Below are positions 1 through 7,186 of a DNA stretch of 49,498 nucleotides, piece after piece (positions within the stretch are counted from its first letter, which is position 1; the number at the start of each line of letters is the position of its first letter). Both the position numbers and the translations under genes were made by a program. The notes beneath the pieces are model-generated. The model worked only from the letters and a program-made list of their open reading frames with translations. It did not search any database and was not told the DNA's origin. The DNA comes from Candidatus Aenigmatarchaeota archaeon (GTDB lineage Archaea > Aenigmatarchaeota > Aenigmatarchaeia > QMZS01): NCBI GenBank assembly GCA_016932615.1, contig JAFGCN010000014.1, forward strand, positions 1 to 49,498, in the 5' to 3' direction.

Positions 1-107
1 GAGAATCTCTCCCGAATGCCGCCGTCTTGCGCTGAACCGAGGTAATTCCCGTGATACCTTGGCGCATTGTCTCCATCAAGCCCGTAGTATGCCATAAGTT
101 CAGGCAT
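1..107 (-). CDS. 5' fragment of an unknown protein, running off the left edge
   Basis: An open frame reads leftward from an ATG at 107 to the window edge with no stop, giving about 35 residues (begins MPELMAYYG, later a YHGNYLG stretch). An in-frame TAG lies just upstream, so the start is at 107 or the second ATG at 95. Codon use resembles neighbouring leftward genes. Only the N-terminus is visible and no family is recognisable. A rightward reading across 51-263 is less convincing. Confidence 0.45.
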   Translation of the reverse strand, partial: MPELMAYYGLDGDNAPRYHGNYLGSAQDGGIRERF

Positions 108-197
108 CAGAATAAAACTAAAGAGCAATTATCTCTATTTCAAAGTAAAAATATTTTCAAAAGCCGGCTTGGGGTGGCAAGGTCGCTTGTCTTATAC

Positions 198-542
198 CTA
201 AGCACTAGGAAAAGCAAAAATCTTTGCAGGCCTTTCTGGGAGCAAATCCTTGAAACGCAATAGATCCGGTTTCATTTGAACTAAAGCAAACCTTCCCGGT
301 CCAGATTCGGTTCTGCTTGTTCTTTCAGGTACGAAGCCCTCTTCAAATCCTCCGAAGGCGTTCAGACCAATTTTACGGTATCGGGTAAACCCGGCGCCTG
401 TAGTATCTACCAAAAAACGGTGTAGAGCCACCAAAAGCTTGTCAGAAGCATAAGTTTCAAAGCTAGCTACACCAACCTCCTGCAATAATATTTCTCCAAA
501 AAGGCCTCTGTCGCCCAGACCAGCAAATGCCCCTGTCGTCAT
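198..542 (-). CDS. hypothetical protein, 114 aa
   Basis: This is a small soluble protein with no signal peptide or membrane segment. The N-terminal part (MTTGAFAGLGDRGLFGEILL) is glycine-rich and mildly hydrophobic; the C-terminal half is rich in Arg, Lys and Pro. I do not recognise a family. Support comes from a good TATA-like box (TATTTAAA, 571-578) about 30 nt before the ATG, as for other first genes here. It stands alone between the left-edge gene and the ATPase at 642, all leftward. Confidence 0.5.
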   Translation of the reverse strand: MTTGAFAGLGDRGLFGEILLQEVGVASFETYASDKLLVALHRFLVDTTGAGFTRYRKIGLNAFGGFEEGFVPERTSRTESGPGRFALVQMKPDLLRFKDLLPERPAKIFAFPSA

Positions 543-570
543 GCCACCCCAATTAATTTGGATTTGGGCC

Positions 571-578
571 TATTTAAA
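571..578 (-). promoter_or_regulatory. TATA-like box for the 198-542 gene
   Basis: TATTTAAA on the plus strand (TTTAAATA on the coding strand) lies 29-36 nt before the ATG at 542, so the transcript would have little or no leader. Confidence 0.45.
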
Positions 579-641
579 CAACACACCAAAAAACCGACAA
601 ATCTAGAAAAATAAGCTACCTCTGAAAGTTGCTAAACTGAC

Positions 642-1367
642 TTATGGAAATAACCCTTGACTCAAGCTCTCCATAGGTTTCATATATCGGGTTATGTCAA
701 ATTTCCCTCCTTCATAGGACTGTGCGGGCTTGTCTTCAAGGTTTATGATTTTTGCTCCTTCTACATTCAGAAATCTTGGCTCATGTGTCGCAACAAATAT
801 CTGCACGCCCCCTCCAAATGCACAATTTGAAAAGGCATCGACCAAGGCCTGCCTTCTAAACATAGAAATTCCGTCTTCCGGCTGGTCAAAGAGATAGGTC
901 ATATGGGACTTTCTCTTTAGTTCTCTAAAAAGGGTGTCTAGTTGATATATGGAATACTGTCCGGAAGAGTAGGTCTTCAGGTGATCATTCTTTGTATTAT
1001 CCCTGCCACCCCTAAGTCTTATTTGCGACTCAATAGAATCACCATCCAGGGGCTGTTTTTCTTCGCTGTACCATATAGGCGGCTGATTCTTCTCATTACT
1101 GTGACTAATTTCAAAATAAGGACTTTTGAGTAATGCTGAGGAATCTTTCAGATGTCTCTCCCAAAAAGAGTTATGTTCTTGTGAATGGAGCTTTCTCAGG
1201 AAGGTGGTCTTTCCACTTCCGTTGTCACCAATCAAAACCACTAAATTGCTATTGGTGTCTAGCACATGTCCTATCTCAAAAGCATCTAGGTGATATCCTT
1301 CCCGCTTTCCATACCCCACATTTTGGGTAGCTTCAAAGCCTTCCAGAATCTTTACGCTAGTTATCAT
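642..1367 (-). CDS. ABC/SMC-type AAA ATPase, 241 aa
   Basis: This is a single-domain P-loop ATPase of the ABC/SMC-like 'AAA' type. In order it has a Walker A GDNGSGKTT (residues about 47-55), a signature-like SSGQ (134-137), a Walker B ending FDQPED (about 160-165) and an H-loop histidine in FVATHEP (195). There is no coiled-coil insertion and no membrane segment. Such stand-alone ATPases act as OLD-like or AAA_15/AAA_21 proteins, often in mobile or defence genes; no nuclease or toxin partner is adjacent, so the role is open. The gene is more A+T-rich than its neighbours, which hints at transfer. A palindromic ATATTTAAATAT (1378-1389) lies just upstream and probably contains the promoter. Confidence 0.85.
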   Translation of the reverse strand: MITSVKILEGFEATQNVGYGKREGYHLDAFEIGHVLDTNSNLVVLIGDNGSGKTTFLRKLHSQEHNSFWERHLKDSSALLKSPYFEISHSNEKNQPPIWYSEEKQPLDGDSIESQIRLRGGRDNTKNDHLKTYSSGQYSIYQLDTLFRELKRKSHMTYLFDQPEDGISMFRRQALVDAFSNCAFGGGVQIFVATHEPRFLNVEGAKIINLEDKPAQSYEGGKFDITRYMKPMESLSQGLFP

Positions 1368-1468
1368 TATATAGTAAATATTTAAATATCTTAAGTTTCT
1401 CTATAGAGGCGTAGACACTTTCAGAAATAAGCCAAAAACTAGTATTTGGGAACTTCTTTTACTGCCTT

Positions 1469-1759
1469 TTACTGCCCTGCTGCCTCATAAAGGTCCTGAT
1501 ACGCTTGGTAGGGGCTCTTCTTTTCCTTCCCGCCAAAAACCCGGTCATATGCGCCGCCAAGTGCCCCGGATTTATGGAGCTGGTAAACTGCTAAAGCGTC
1601 GATTGCAAGCCCAAGCCACGAAAAGACTCCATCTCCTTCAACCAAAAGGTAAGTTCCTGGAACAAGCATGGCTTCCGCTCCAATGTCAGCCGACCGCTGG
1701 CTTGTCGCCTTTTTCACCCAGTTCCCCACTTTAGCGAAGTATTTTTCTCCTAGTGCCAT
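1469..1759 (-). CDS. small glycine-rich, partly hydrophobic protein, 96 aa
   Basis: The N-terminal third is basic and probably helical. Residues about 30-65 form a hydrophobic Gly/Ala-rich stretch (LLVEGDGVFSWLGLAIDALA) that could be one or two weak membrane helices, followed by a VYQLHK segment and a charged tail. A loosely similar pattern (ID..-VYQ-..HK) occurs in the protein at 22950-23483, which may be distant kin. The promoter has a TATA-like TATAAATA near 1792-1799. No family is recognised. Confidence 0.55.
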   Translation of the reverse strand: MALGEKYFAKVGNWVKKATSQRSADIGAEAMLVPGTYLLVEGDGVFSWLGLAIDALAVYQLHKSGALGGAYDRVFGGKEKKSPYQAYQDLYEAAGQ

Positions 1760-1816
1760 TTTGTCACCATTATATCGTTGTATTAAGGAGTATTTATAGC
1801 AAATTTTACTGAGGGG

Positions 1817-2263
1817 CTACTTGAAATCACAGACAACCGGAAGCTTATTCCTCTCAACAAACTCACCAATCTTCCGCTTAATGTCTGCAATAACTTTCCT
1901 GTAGCCCTCGTCATCCATGCCCTTGGGGTCTTCAACTTCCCAGAACTCAGTTGCTTTGTTTTCCCTGAGGTAATCAGGAACCGTTTCCATTTCAGCCATC
2001 ACGATAATCCTGTCGTAACCCGAAGCCATTTCGGGAGTTATCTGGCGCCGGACATTTTTCGTGGCATCACACCCCTCCTCTTTCATAAACCGGACAATCG
2101 GCTCTACTCCGGGGCTGATGTTCCACAAGTCCTGAAGCGTGCTTCCCGGCGCCTCCACTAAAGTTCCAGCAGAGTCCGCCTTGATTCCAGTGCATTTCGT
2201 AAAAAGCTCTGCTGCCATCTGGCTTCGGCCCACGTTTCCCCTGCAGACAAAAAGGACTTTCAT
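1817..2263 (-). CDS. low-molecular-weight protein-tyrosine phosphatase family protein
   Basis: At 148 aa this is the normal length for the LMW-PTP/ArsC-like fold. The N-terminal P-loop VCRGNVGRSQ contains the CX5R catalytic signature (Cys7, Arg13), and the general-acid Asp lies in EDPKGMDDE near residue 110. These enzymes hydrolyse phosphotyrosine through a phosphocysteine; some relatives reduce arsenate. The tyrosines usually found next to the catalytic Asp are not evident, so substrate is uncertain. It sits 16 nt after the 2280-2858 gene with a Shine-Dalgarno-like GGAAGG about 9 nt before the ATG, so the two are probably co-transcribed. Confidence 0.88.
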   Translation of the reverse strand: MKVLFVCRGNVGRSQMAAELFTKCTGIKADSAGTLVEAPGSTLQDLWNISPGVEPIVRFMKEEGCDATKNVRRQITPEMASGYDRIIVMAEMETVPDYLRENKATEFWEVEDPKGMDDEGYRKVIADIKRKIGEFVERNKLPVVCDFK

Positions 2264-2279
2264 AAAAGTACCTTCCTTT

Positions 2280-2858
2280 TTATGATTTTGCCAATTCTAC
2301 TGGAATGCAATTCAGCCCCACAATATCCAATTTAGGATAATCACTTGGTGAAACCATATAGTCATAGTAATGCCCTGCGTCCAGAGAGCGCCTGCCACTC
2401 AGAAAGGCAGTTAGTGCCCCGCTCACGTTTGTCCTGAGTAAAGAATCGTTAAGCACAAGCACCTTAGCAGGATAGACCCCTCCAAGGGAGTTAATCTCAC
2501 CAAAAGCCATATTTTCATTTAAGTAATCCCCAAAGGTATCCACCTGGCATTCCGGTTCCTGATGCCAGTACAAAGGCTGAAGGTTCTCCAGATTAGTATT
2601 GCCTTCTCTTGCCAGATACAACTCAGTAACTAGGCCTGAATAATCGAAATTAGCTATCCTAAAATCAGAAGGCCTGTGCAGAACCGGCTTGTCAAAAGCA
2701 CTTGTTGTGTAAGGGAAGAACTGGATAAAACCCACACCTTCCTGCATATGCAATCCGGAAGAAGTAGCCATACCCAAGGAACCAATCGGTGGGTCGAAAA
2801 ATAACTCCGCTGCATAAAAATGAGGATTTTTACTGCCGGTTGGAACGTAAAATGTCAT
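2280..2858 (-). CDS. hypothetical protein, 192 aa
   Basis: This is a soluble protein rich in aromatic residues with no signal peptide. Segments such as HFYAAELFF, VGFIQFFPY and GLVTELYL suggest alternating beta strands. No catalytic motif is recognisable. It has its own TATA-like box (TAATATAT on the coding strand, about 2872-2880) 15-22 nt before the ATG and leads a two-gene unit with the phosphatase. It may be a phosphatase partner, but only proximity supports that. Confidence 0.6.
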   Translation of the reverse strand: MTFYVPTGSKNPHFYAAELFFDPPIGSLGMATSSGLHMQEGVGFIQFFPYTTSAFDKPVLHRPSDFRIANFDYSGLVTELYLAREGNTNLENLQPLYWHQEPECQVDTFGDYLNENMAFGEINSLGGVYPAKVLVLNDSLLRTNVSGALTAFLSGRRSLDAGHYYDYMVSPSDYPKLDIVGLNCIPVELAKS

Positions 2859-2894
2859 AATTAACTACCTTTGCATATATATTAGTTCTTGAGG

Positions 2895-3119
2895 TTAGCC
2901 AACAAACTCAAACCTCGGCACCTTCTTTCCATTAACCTCAACAAGCTCCAGAAACATCTCCTTTGGCCTCACCCATATTGCATTATTGCCAAATTCCTTC
3001 GAGTCATATTCTGCCTGGTAGATGACAACTTCCTCTAAGGTTTCGCTGTGGCGCCCGGTTCCCAGAACCTCATAAAAATTGCCCTTGTAATGTCGATATC
3101 TCCCAGGCTTTACTTCCAT
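2895..3119 (-). CDS. DUF1653 domain protein, 74 aa
   Basis: The whole protein matches the short DUF1653 pattern as I recall it: PGRYRHYKGNFYEVLGTGRH near the N-terminus, then E-E-VVIYQ, then IWVRP-x-MF. The fold is small and mostly beta; the function of the family is not established. It is the last gene of a leftward trio (3525 to 3277, 3268 to 3110, 3119 to 2895), and its ATG overlaps the stop region of the small membrane protein gene by 10 nt, indicating translational coupling. Confidence 0.85.
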   Translation of the reverse strand: MEVKPGRYRHYKGNFYEVLGTGRHSETLEEVVIYQAEYDSKEFGNNAIWVRPKEMFLELVEVNGKKVPRFEFVG

Positions 3120-3268
3120 CCTAAAAGAAATATCAGGACCATCCCAAGGGCGGCAAAGACAAGAGAAGTCTCACTGTCAAGAAGCGCAACAAAAAGCAAA
3201 AAAATCGCTGCGGCGATGGCAATGTTGGAATTGAATTTTTCCTTCCTCTGCTTTTTCTTCTTTGGCAT
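3110..3268 (-). CDS. small one- or two-helix membrane protein, 52 aa
   Basis: The ATG at 3268 opens a 52-codon frame ending TAA at 3110-3112. The protein starts with a strongly basic MPKKKKQRKEK, then a hydrophobic helix (NIAIAAAIFLLFVALL), a short SETS turn and a second hydrophobic stretch (LVFAALGMVLIFLLGW). It lies 8 nt after the 3277-3525 gene and overlaps the DUF1653 start by 10 nt. This fills an otherwise empty gap in an operon and has the shape of a real small membrane protein; function unknown. Confidence 0.6.
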   Translation of the reverse strand: MPKKKKQRKEKFNSNIAIAAAIFLLFVALLDSETSLVFAALGMVLIFLLGWK

Positions 3269-3276
3269 TTTTATCT

Positions 3277-3525
3277 CTAGACAATCCCCCCCTTGAAAGG
3301 TGCAGGATTTGGCGACTGTCCCCTACTGAGGCCATATAATTTGTAAACTGCGTCAATAAGCAATTCTGCTTCCTCCTGGCTTAGAATCTTCTTCTCACGG
3401 GCAGATTTTCCCTCGTTAAAATAATCAAGCTCAATTTTTCCGTTAACAACCGCAACCGTGCATTCCTTCCCGCCACTGCTAAAAGTCTTCTGCAATTCGT
3501 CTGCAGTTTCTTCTATGCTCGGCAT
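3277..3525 (-). CDS. hypothetical protein, 82 aa
   Basis: A small acidic soluble protein: an N-terminal helix (EETADELQKTF), a beta hairpin (CTVAVVNGKIELDYF) and a C-terminal helix (SQEEAELLIDAVYKLYGLS) before a proline/glycine tail. No known family. It is first in the three-gene leftward unit ending with DUF1653. A TTAATATT-like box about 20 nt before the ATG fits a leaderless transcript. Confidence 0.6.
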   Translation of the reverse strand: MPSIEETADELQKTFSSGGKECTVAVVNGKIELDYFNEGKSAREKKILSQEEAELLIDAVYKLYGLSRGQSPNPAPFKGGIV

Positions 3526-3607
3526 AAGTATATCGTATCTTGAAATATTAAGCTTTATTTTTGACCCTAAACAGTAGTCTAGTATATAGATTGGGAGAGT
3601 ATTAAAA

Positions 3608-3617
3608 TATTAAATAG
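3608..3617 (+). promoter_or_regulatory. TATA-like box for the 3636 gene
   Basis: TATTAAATAG is centred about 24 nt before the ATG at 3636. That spacing favours the ATG at 3636 over the in-frame GTG at 3630 and implies a leaderless mRNA. Confidence 0.5.
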
Positions 3618-3635
3618 ATACTTATTATAGTGACT

Positions 3636-3995
3636 ATGGCCAAAAAACAAATGAACATGGAGACAATAGGACAATGGTCCTTTATCATAGGAGTTGCTGT
3701 AGCAGTACTCGCAGGAGTCTTTGGCGCCTATAATGAATCAGCCAGATTGGTATTGGTTCTTTTGGGTATCCTTGTGGGATTCCTGAACATCTCCGACAAG
3801 GAGACTACCGACTTTCTTGTCGCCGCTGCAGCCCTGCTTTTGACAGGCATTTTAACCGGTACAGCTGGATTGAACACTCTTCCGTACATTGGATACTACA
3901 TTGGTGCGATCCTTCCAAACATATCCACCTTTGTTGCCCCAGCTGCAATCATCGTTGCCTTGAAAGCAATTTACGCAATGGGTAAAGAAAAGTAA
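3636..3995 (+). CDS. small polytopic membrane protein, 119 aa
   Basis: Four hydrophobic segments are visible: IIGVAVAVLAGVFGAY, LVLVLLGILVGFLNI, FLVAAAALLLTGILTG and a C-terminal stretch ending VAPAAIIVALKAIYAM. Between helices 2 and 3 is a short charged loop (SDKETTD). The protein resembles small archaeal membrane proteins found next to unrelated genes, but I cannot name the family. The gene is monocistronic, with its own TATA box and a T8 tract downstream. Confidence 0.75.
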   Translation: MAKKQMNMETIGQWSFIIGVAVAVLAGVFGAYNESARLVLVLLGILVGFLNISDKETTDFLVAAAALLLTGILTGTAGLNTLPYIGYYIGAILPNISTFVAPAAIIVALKAIYAMGKEK

Positions 3996-4017
3996 AAACT
4001 CCTTTCAGCAAGAGAAA

Positions 4018-4037
4018 AATCTTTTTTTTCTTATTCC
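4018..4037 (+). terminator. T-rich terminator after the membrane protein gene
   Basis: A T8 run interrupted only by one C before another T pair (about 4022-4033) follows the stop by 25-40 nt. Oligo-T tracts without a stable hairpin are typical archaeal terminators. Confidence 0.4.
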
Positions 4038-4125
4038 TTTCGCATTTTACTAAAGATTCTCTGTATACCTCTCTATACTCTCACATAAATGCTACAATCT
4101 ACGCTTTGAATCCTGACTGGGGATG

Positions 4126-4788
4126 CTAATGTTCTGGGAGGAACCCCACCAAATGACTTCCTGAAGATCTATTGTGGTCGCCAGCCAGCCTTCTGACATC
4201 AAAGTCAATTTTTTCTCGAAACTCGGGGTTTTCTGTGTAACTCTTCCTAAAATCCCTGTAAGATTCAGTAACTCTATTAAGAAATGTAGCTGCCTCATCA
4301 ATCCTTCTGCGATAAACTTTAGGCCCAAAAAATTCGCGGTCTCCGGGATGCAGGTAAAATTCTGCCAAAAGCCCAGTAGACACAAGGTTACAACAATTAT
4401 AGGGATTTGACCGCACAGGTTCAGTCATCAAATTAGGTCCCTGCATTGCAAAATTAAAATACCAGGCATAGTCTTCGGGGGTCATTACTCCATAATCTGC
4501 ATCTAGTTCGCACAAAACAAGATCGGTGCTGGGGTAAACTTTGCCTCCATGGTGAATATCCAAGAATAAGTCTGGCCTCAGTGAATGAACTTTTGAGTAA
4601 ATTTGGCGGCACACTTTACCGCAAATTTGCCCCCCAATAGAGCCCTTATTATCCTCAGGCTCATAGAAGAAGGTATTTTTTGAGCCAAACTGCCTCTGGT
4701 AAGAGCTGACTATCTCTTGCCCAAGTTCTGCTTCATTTTCATGGTAGCCAGTTATAAACATCACCCTGGGACCATTTTCCTGAAACAT
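4126..4788 (-). CDS. M14-like zinc peptidase/deacylase (AspA/AstE type), about 220 aa
   Basis: Motifs fit the zinc carboxypeptidase/aspartoacylase fold. GYHENEAE supplies an H-x-x-E zinc pair near the N-terminus, DIHHGG in the middle supplies the third ligand, and LLAEFYLHPG later supplies a candidate catalytic Glu. This is the order seen in AspA/AstE-type predicted deacylases, though the usual GxHGNE is altered to GYHENE. No signal peptide is present, so a cytosolic amidase or deacylase is likely. The ATG at 4788 is preferred over that at 4812 because a TTAATTTAC box lies about 15-20 nt upstream. It is divergent from the 4838 gene across 49 bp. Confidence 0.65.
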   Translation of the reverse strand: MFQENGPRVMFITGYHENEAELGQEIVSSYQRQFGSKNTFFYEPEDNKGSIGGQICGKVCRQIYSKVHSLRPDLFLDIHHGGKVYPSTDLVLCELDADYGVMTPEDYAWYFNFAMQGPNLMTEPVRSNPYNCCNLVSTGLLAEFYLHPGDREFFGPKVYRRRIDEAATFLNRVTESYRDFRKSYTENPEFREKIDFDVRRLAGDHNRSSGSHLVGFLPEH

Positions 4789-4837
4789 AATTATTGAACT
4801 GTAAATTAACAATTAATAAGTAATTGCAATAGACATA

Positions 4838-5536
4838 ATGAATATGCCACTAAAATCTCCTTCTGGAAATGCTTTACGGACTAAAACCGACGACCGGCTG
4901 AGGTACCTCTCGCTTAAGCTTGAAGGCACCCACAACCTCGGAACCTCCGCCCACATAAGCCCGCTTATTATAGTTCCCTTAGAAGATGACCTTCTCGACC
5001 TGCCGCACTATCAAAGACATACTCCTCTTGGCTATCCTAAGGACCTTGCGGAAGAAAACGGCTTCAGGAGGATTGAAAAACCTAGAGAAGGTAAATACGG
5101 CCAAACGCCGCTCAGGATTGGCAAAACGGATCTTCATATAAGGGAAGTTGGGTCTGAGGAAAACCTGAAATCCGCAGCCATCGTGTCAATCGAGAACACT
5201 AAAGAGCACCTTCTAGGAAAAGATTTCCCAAAAGGCCTAGCCGGAGAGGATTTTGCAGGCGTGTTTCTCCATGGAAATGGAGTGATTTCCGGGGTATATA
5301 TTCCCGGAGGGGTTCCGCATGCCCTCTGCAGCAATTGGTATCCTGAAGACAATAACTCTTTAGGCAAATATCCACACCCCACCCGCAAAAAGGAAGTGGA
5401 AGAGATTCTGAACAGAGAGTTTGACCTTGTTCAGGAAACTACCCTGGGAGCGGCACATAAGGCAGTGGGCTTTTACAGACTTCCTGATATGGTAATGCTT
5501 GCAACTGATATCTATAAAAATGCGGGGAGGAAATGA
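4838..5536 (+). CDS. hypothetical protein, 232 aa, first gene of the methyltransferase operon
   Basis: A soluble alpha/beta protein with no recognised domain. Notable stretches are AHISPLIIVPLEDDLLDLP near residue 40 and a conserved-looking FAGVFLHGNGVISG followed by VYIPGGVPHALCSNWYP near residues 140-175, where His and Cys could be functional. The TATA-like TTAATAAG (about 4814-4821) lies some 20 nt before the ATG. Its TGA overlaps the downstream ATG at 5533, and GGGGAGG at 5524-5530 serves as the Shine-Dalgarno of the next gene, so it is the promoter-proximal gene of a unit extending to at least 7157. Confidence 0.65.
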   Translation: MNMPLKSPSGNALRTKTDDRLRYLSLKLEGTHNLGTSAHISPLIIVPLEDDLLDLPHYQRHTPLGYPKDLAEENGFRRIEKPREGKYGQTPLRIGKTDLHIREVGSEENLKSAAIVSIENTKEHLLGKDFPKGLAGEDFAGVFLHGNGVISGVYIPGGVPHALCSNWYPEDNNSLGKYPHPTRKKEVEEILNREFDLVQETTLGAAHKAVGFYRLPDMVMLATDIYKNAGRK

Positions 5537-5538
5537 CT

Positions 5539-6363
5539 ATGGGAAAAATGAAGCCCCCTCAAACAACCAGAAAAGACCCACAATCCTACGAAACTGAATG
5601 GAGGATCTCTGCAGACAGAATAGCTGAGGTTGGGCTTTACAAGCGGATTTTTGACCCTTATGGCTTTGAGGGCAAAAATATTCTTGAGCTTGGAACTGGC
5701 CCGGGAAGGGAGACAGAAGAAATCTGGAGAAAAAATCCAAACCTGGTGCTTGGGCTGGAAATAAAGCCCCCCATGCTCAAGCTTGCAAAAGAATACCTTA
5801 TTGAAAAGGGGTATCCCGTTAACATTACCGGCACGCAACGTTATTCAGGAATTCCAAGCTTCAACGTGAGAGAAGGAGAAATAACCCTTGCTCAGGCTAA
5901 CTACCTGGACCCAAAAACGATAGACCCAAGGCTTAGGGGAAAATTCGACTATGCAATCCTGACTTTTCCCGGTGGGGGAATCTGGCCAGTAGTTAACTGT
6001 GACCCTGAAGAAGGCATATATCCTCTAGCAGTCGCCATGGAAAAAATTGGCTACCTGGTAAAACCTGGTGGAAAAGCGATTTCCGCAGACAGGGTTTTTT
6101 CAGATGACCTTGCAGAGAGGGCCCAAGATGTTGCTGTCCCCAGCGGCTTTCGACTAGTTGGCGCTAAATGCATTGAAGACAGGGAAGGCGTAAAAGCAAC
6201 GGTTTGGGGCAATAAAAGTGCCAGCATCTATGCGGGGGGTAAAAAGAAACGCTACCCTATCAAGAATGCAAAGCCAGGGGAAGTTGCAGAAGTGATTTTG
6301 AAAGAGATGGACGAAACAGATGCCAAGCCAGGAATACTCACTCTGGAATTTGAAAAACTATGA
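5539..6363 (+). CDS. SAM-dependent methyltransferase-like protein (tandem copy 1)
   Basis: A class I Rossmann methyltransferase fold is indicated by motif I ILELGTGPGRET (about residues 48-59), an acidic strand end LGLEIKP for ribose binding, and a motif IV-like FDYAILTFPGGG near residue 135. A conserved IYPL...PGG segment follows. The target is unknown. The ATG at 5539 is chosen because it lies 8 nt after GGAGG (5526-5530); the ATG at 5533 would leave only 2 nt. It is followed by a paralogue whose ATG overlaps its stop (ATGA), then by a third copy. Copies 1 and 2 keep the glycine-rich loop intact, so both probably bind SAM. Confidence 0.78.
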   Translation: MGKMKPPQTTRKDPQSYETEWRISADRIAEVGLYKRIFDPYGFEGKNILELGTGPGRETEEIWRKNPNLVLGLEIKPPMLKLAKEYLIEKGYPVNITGTQRYSGIPSFNVREGEITLAQANYLDPKTIDPRLRGKFDYAILTFPGGGIWPVVNCDPEEGIYPLAVAMEKIGYLVKPGGKAISADRVFSDDLAERAQDVAVPSGFRLVGAKCIEDREGVKATVWGNKSASIYAGGKKKRYPIKNAKPGEVAEVILKEMDETDAKPGILTLEFEKL

Positions 6364-7157
6364 AACGTGCAGAGTTATCTGGGATTGATTTGCCAGGAAA
6401 TTACCCCAGAGAGTGGGAGATTTCATCGAGGCGCCTTGCAGAACTTGGGGTTTACGAGGATATTGCCAGAAGATACCCCTTTAGAGGCAGCAATGTCCTT
6501 GAGCTTGGAGTCGGGCCTGGTGAGGAAACAAAAGCGATATGGCAGCAAAAACCAAACCTCTTTCTCGGCGTAGACCATAATTGGGCAATGCTCCTCCTTG
6601 CAAGGGATAATCTCCAAAAAGAAGGCTACTCCGTAAATCTGAACAATCCAAGCGGCATCCCAATGTTTGACCTGAAGGGTGATTCAATTAACCTGGCACT
6701 GGCAGATTATTATGACTCTTCTACATTTGACCTCAGTCTTGGCGAAACATTCGACATTGCACTGCTTACGTTTCGCAGCGCACCAGACCCTCGTCAGATG
6801 AACTCAATCGCTTCCGTTTCAGATACCATCTACCCGCTTCTCAGGGAAGGAGGGAAATTCATTTATGCAGACAGGGCGTTCGTCCAAAACCCCGACTCCT
6901 TCATCAGCAGAATTATGGCGCCGCTGGGATATACGCTGGAAGCCGCTTTTTTCGAAGAGAACCAAAATGTGGCTGAAGCAAGCTTCTGGGGAAACAAAAG
7001 AGTATTTGTTCCCATGCCAGGAGCACTTGGTGAGCTAACGGGAGATAAGGACACCAAAGACGGCGAAATCGCAAAAATAGTCTGCGACGCTTACGCTGAA
7101 AGCGGATTTCGTGTCGGGCTTTTTACCCTTGAGTTGAAGAAAAACCCTGAAATTTAG
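6360..7157 (+). CDS. SAM-dependent methyltransferase-like protein (tandem copy 2)
   Basis: Paralogue of the preceding gene over its full 265 aa: an N-terminal REWEISSRRLAELGVYE matches TEWRISADRIAEVGLYK of copy 1, motif I is VLELGVGPGEET, the acidic ribose-binding position is LGVDHNW, and FDIALLTF is the motif IV strand. A DTIYPLLREGGKF segment precedes ADRAF, matching copy 1. The ATG overlaps the upstream stop as ATGA with no visible Shine-Dalgarno, implying coupled translation. Confidence 0.78.
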   Translation: MKRAELSGIDLPGNYPREWEISSRRLAELGVYEDIARRYPFRGSNVLELGVGPGEETKAIWQQKPNLFLGVDHNWAMLLLARDNLQKEGYSVNLNNPSGIPMFDLKGDSINLALADYYDSSTFDLSLGETFDIALLTFRSAPDPRQMNSIASVSDTIYPLLREGGKFIYADRAFVQNPDSFISRIMAPLGYTLEAAFFEENQNVAEASFWGNKRVFVPMPGALGELTGDKDTKDGEIAKIVCDAYAESGFRVGLFTLELKKNPEI

Positions 7158-7158
7158 A

Positions 7159-7168
7159 GCATTAAAAA
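7159..7168 (+). promoter_or_regulatory. TATA-like box for methyltransferase copy 3
   Basis: ATTAAAAAG lies about 20-28 nt before the ATG at 7187, right after the stop of copy 2. It gives the third copy its own leaderless transcript. Confidence 0.4.
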
Positions 7169-7186
7169 GTAATTTCCTACTTCATA

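Noticed and set aside
51-263. A rightward 70-codon frame at the left edge.
   Set aside because: It overlaps the more convincing leftward frame 1-107 and the end of the 198-542 gene, has no promoter, and its composition (Lys/Ser/Leu scatter) looks random.
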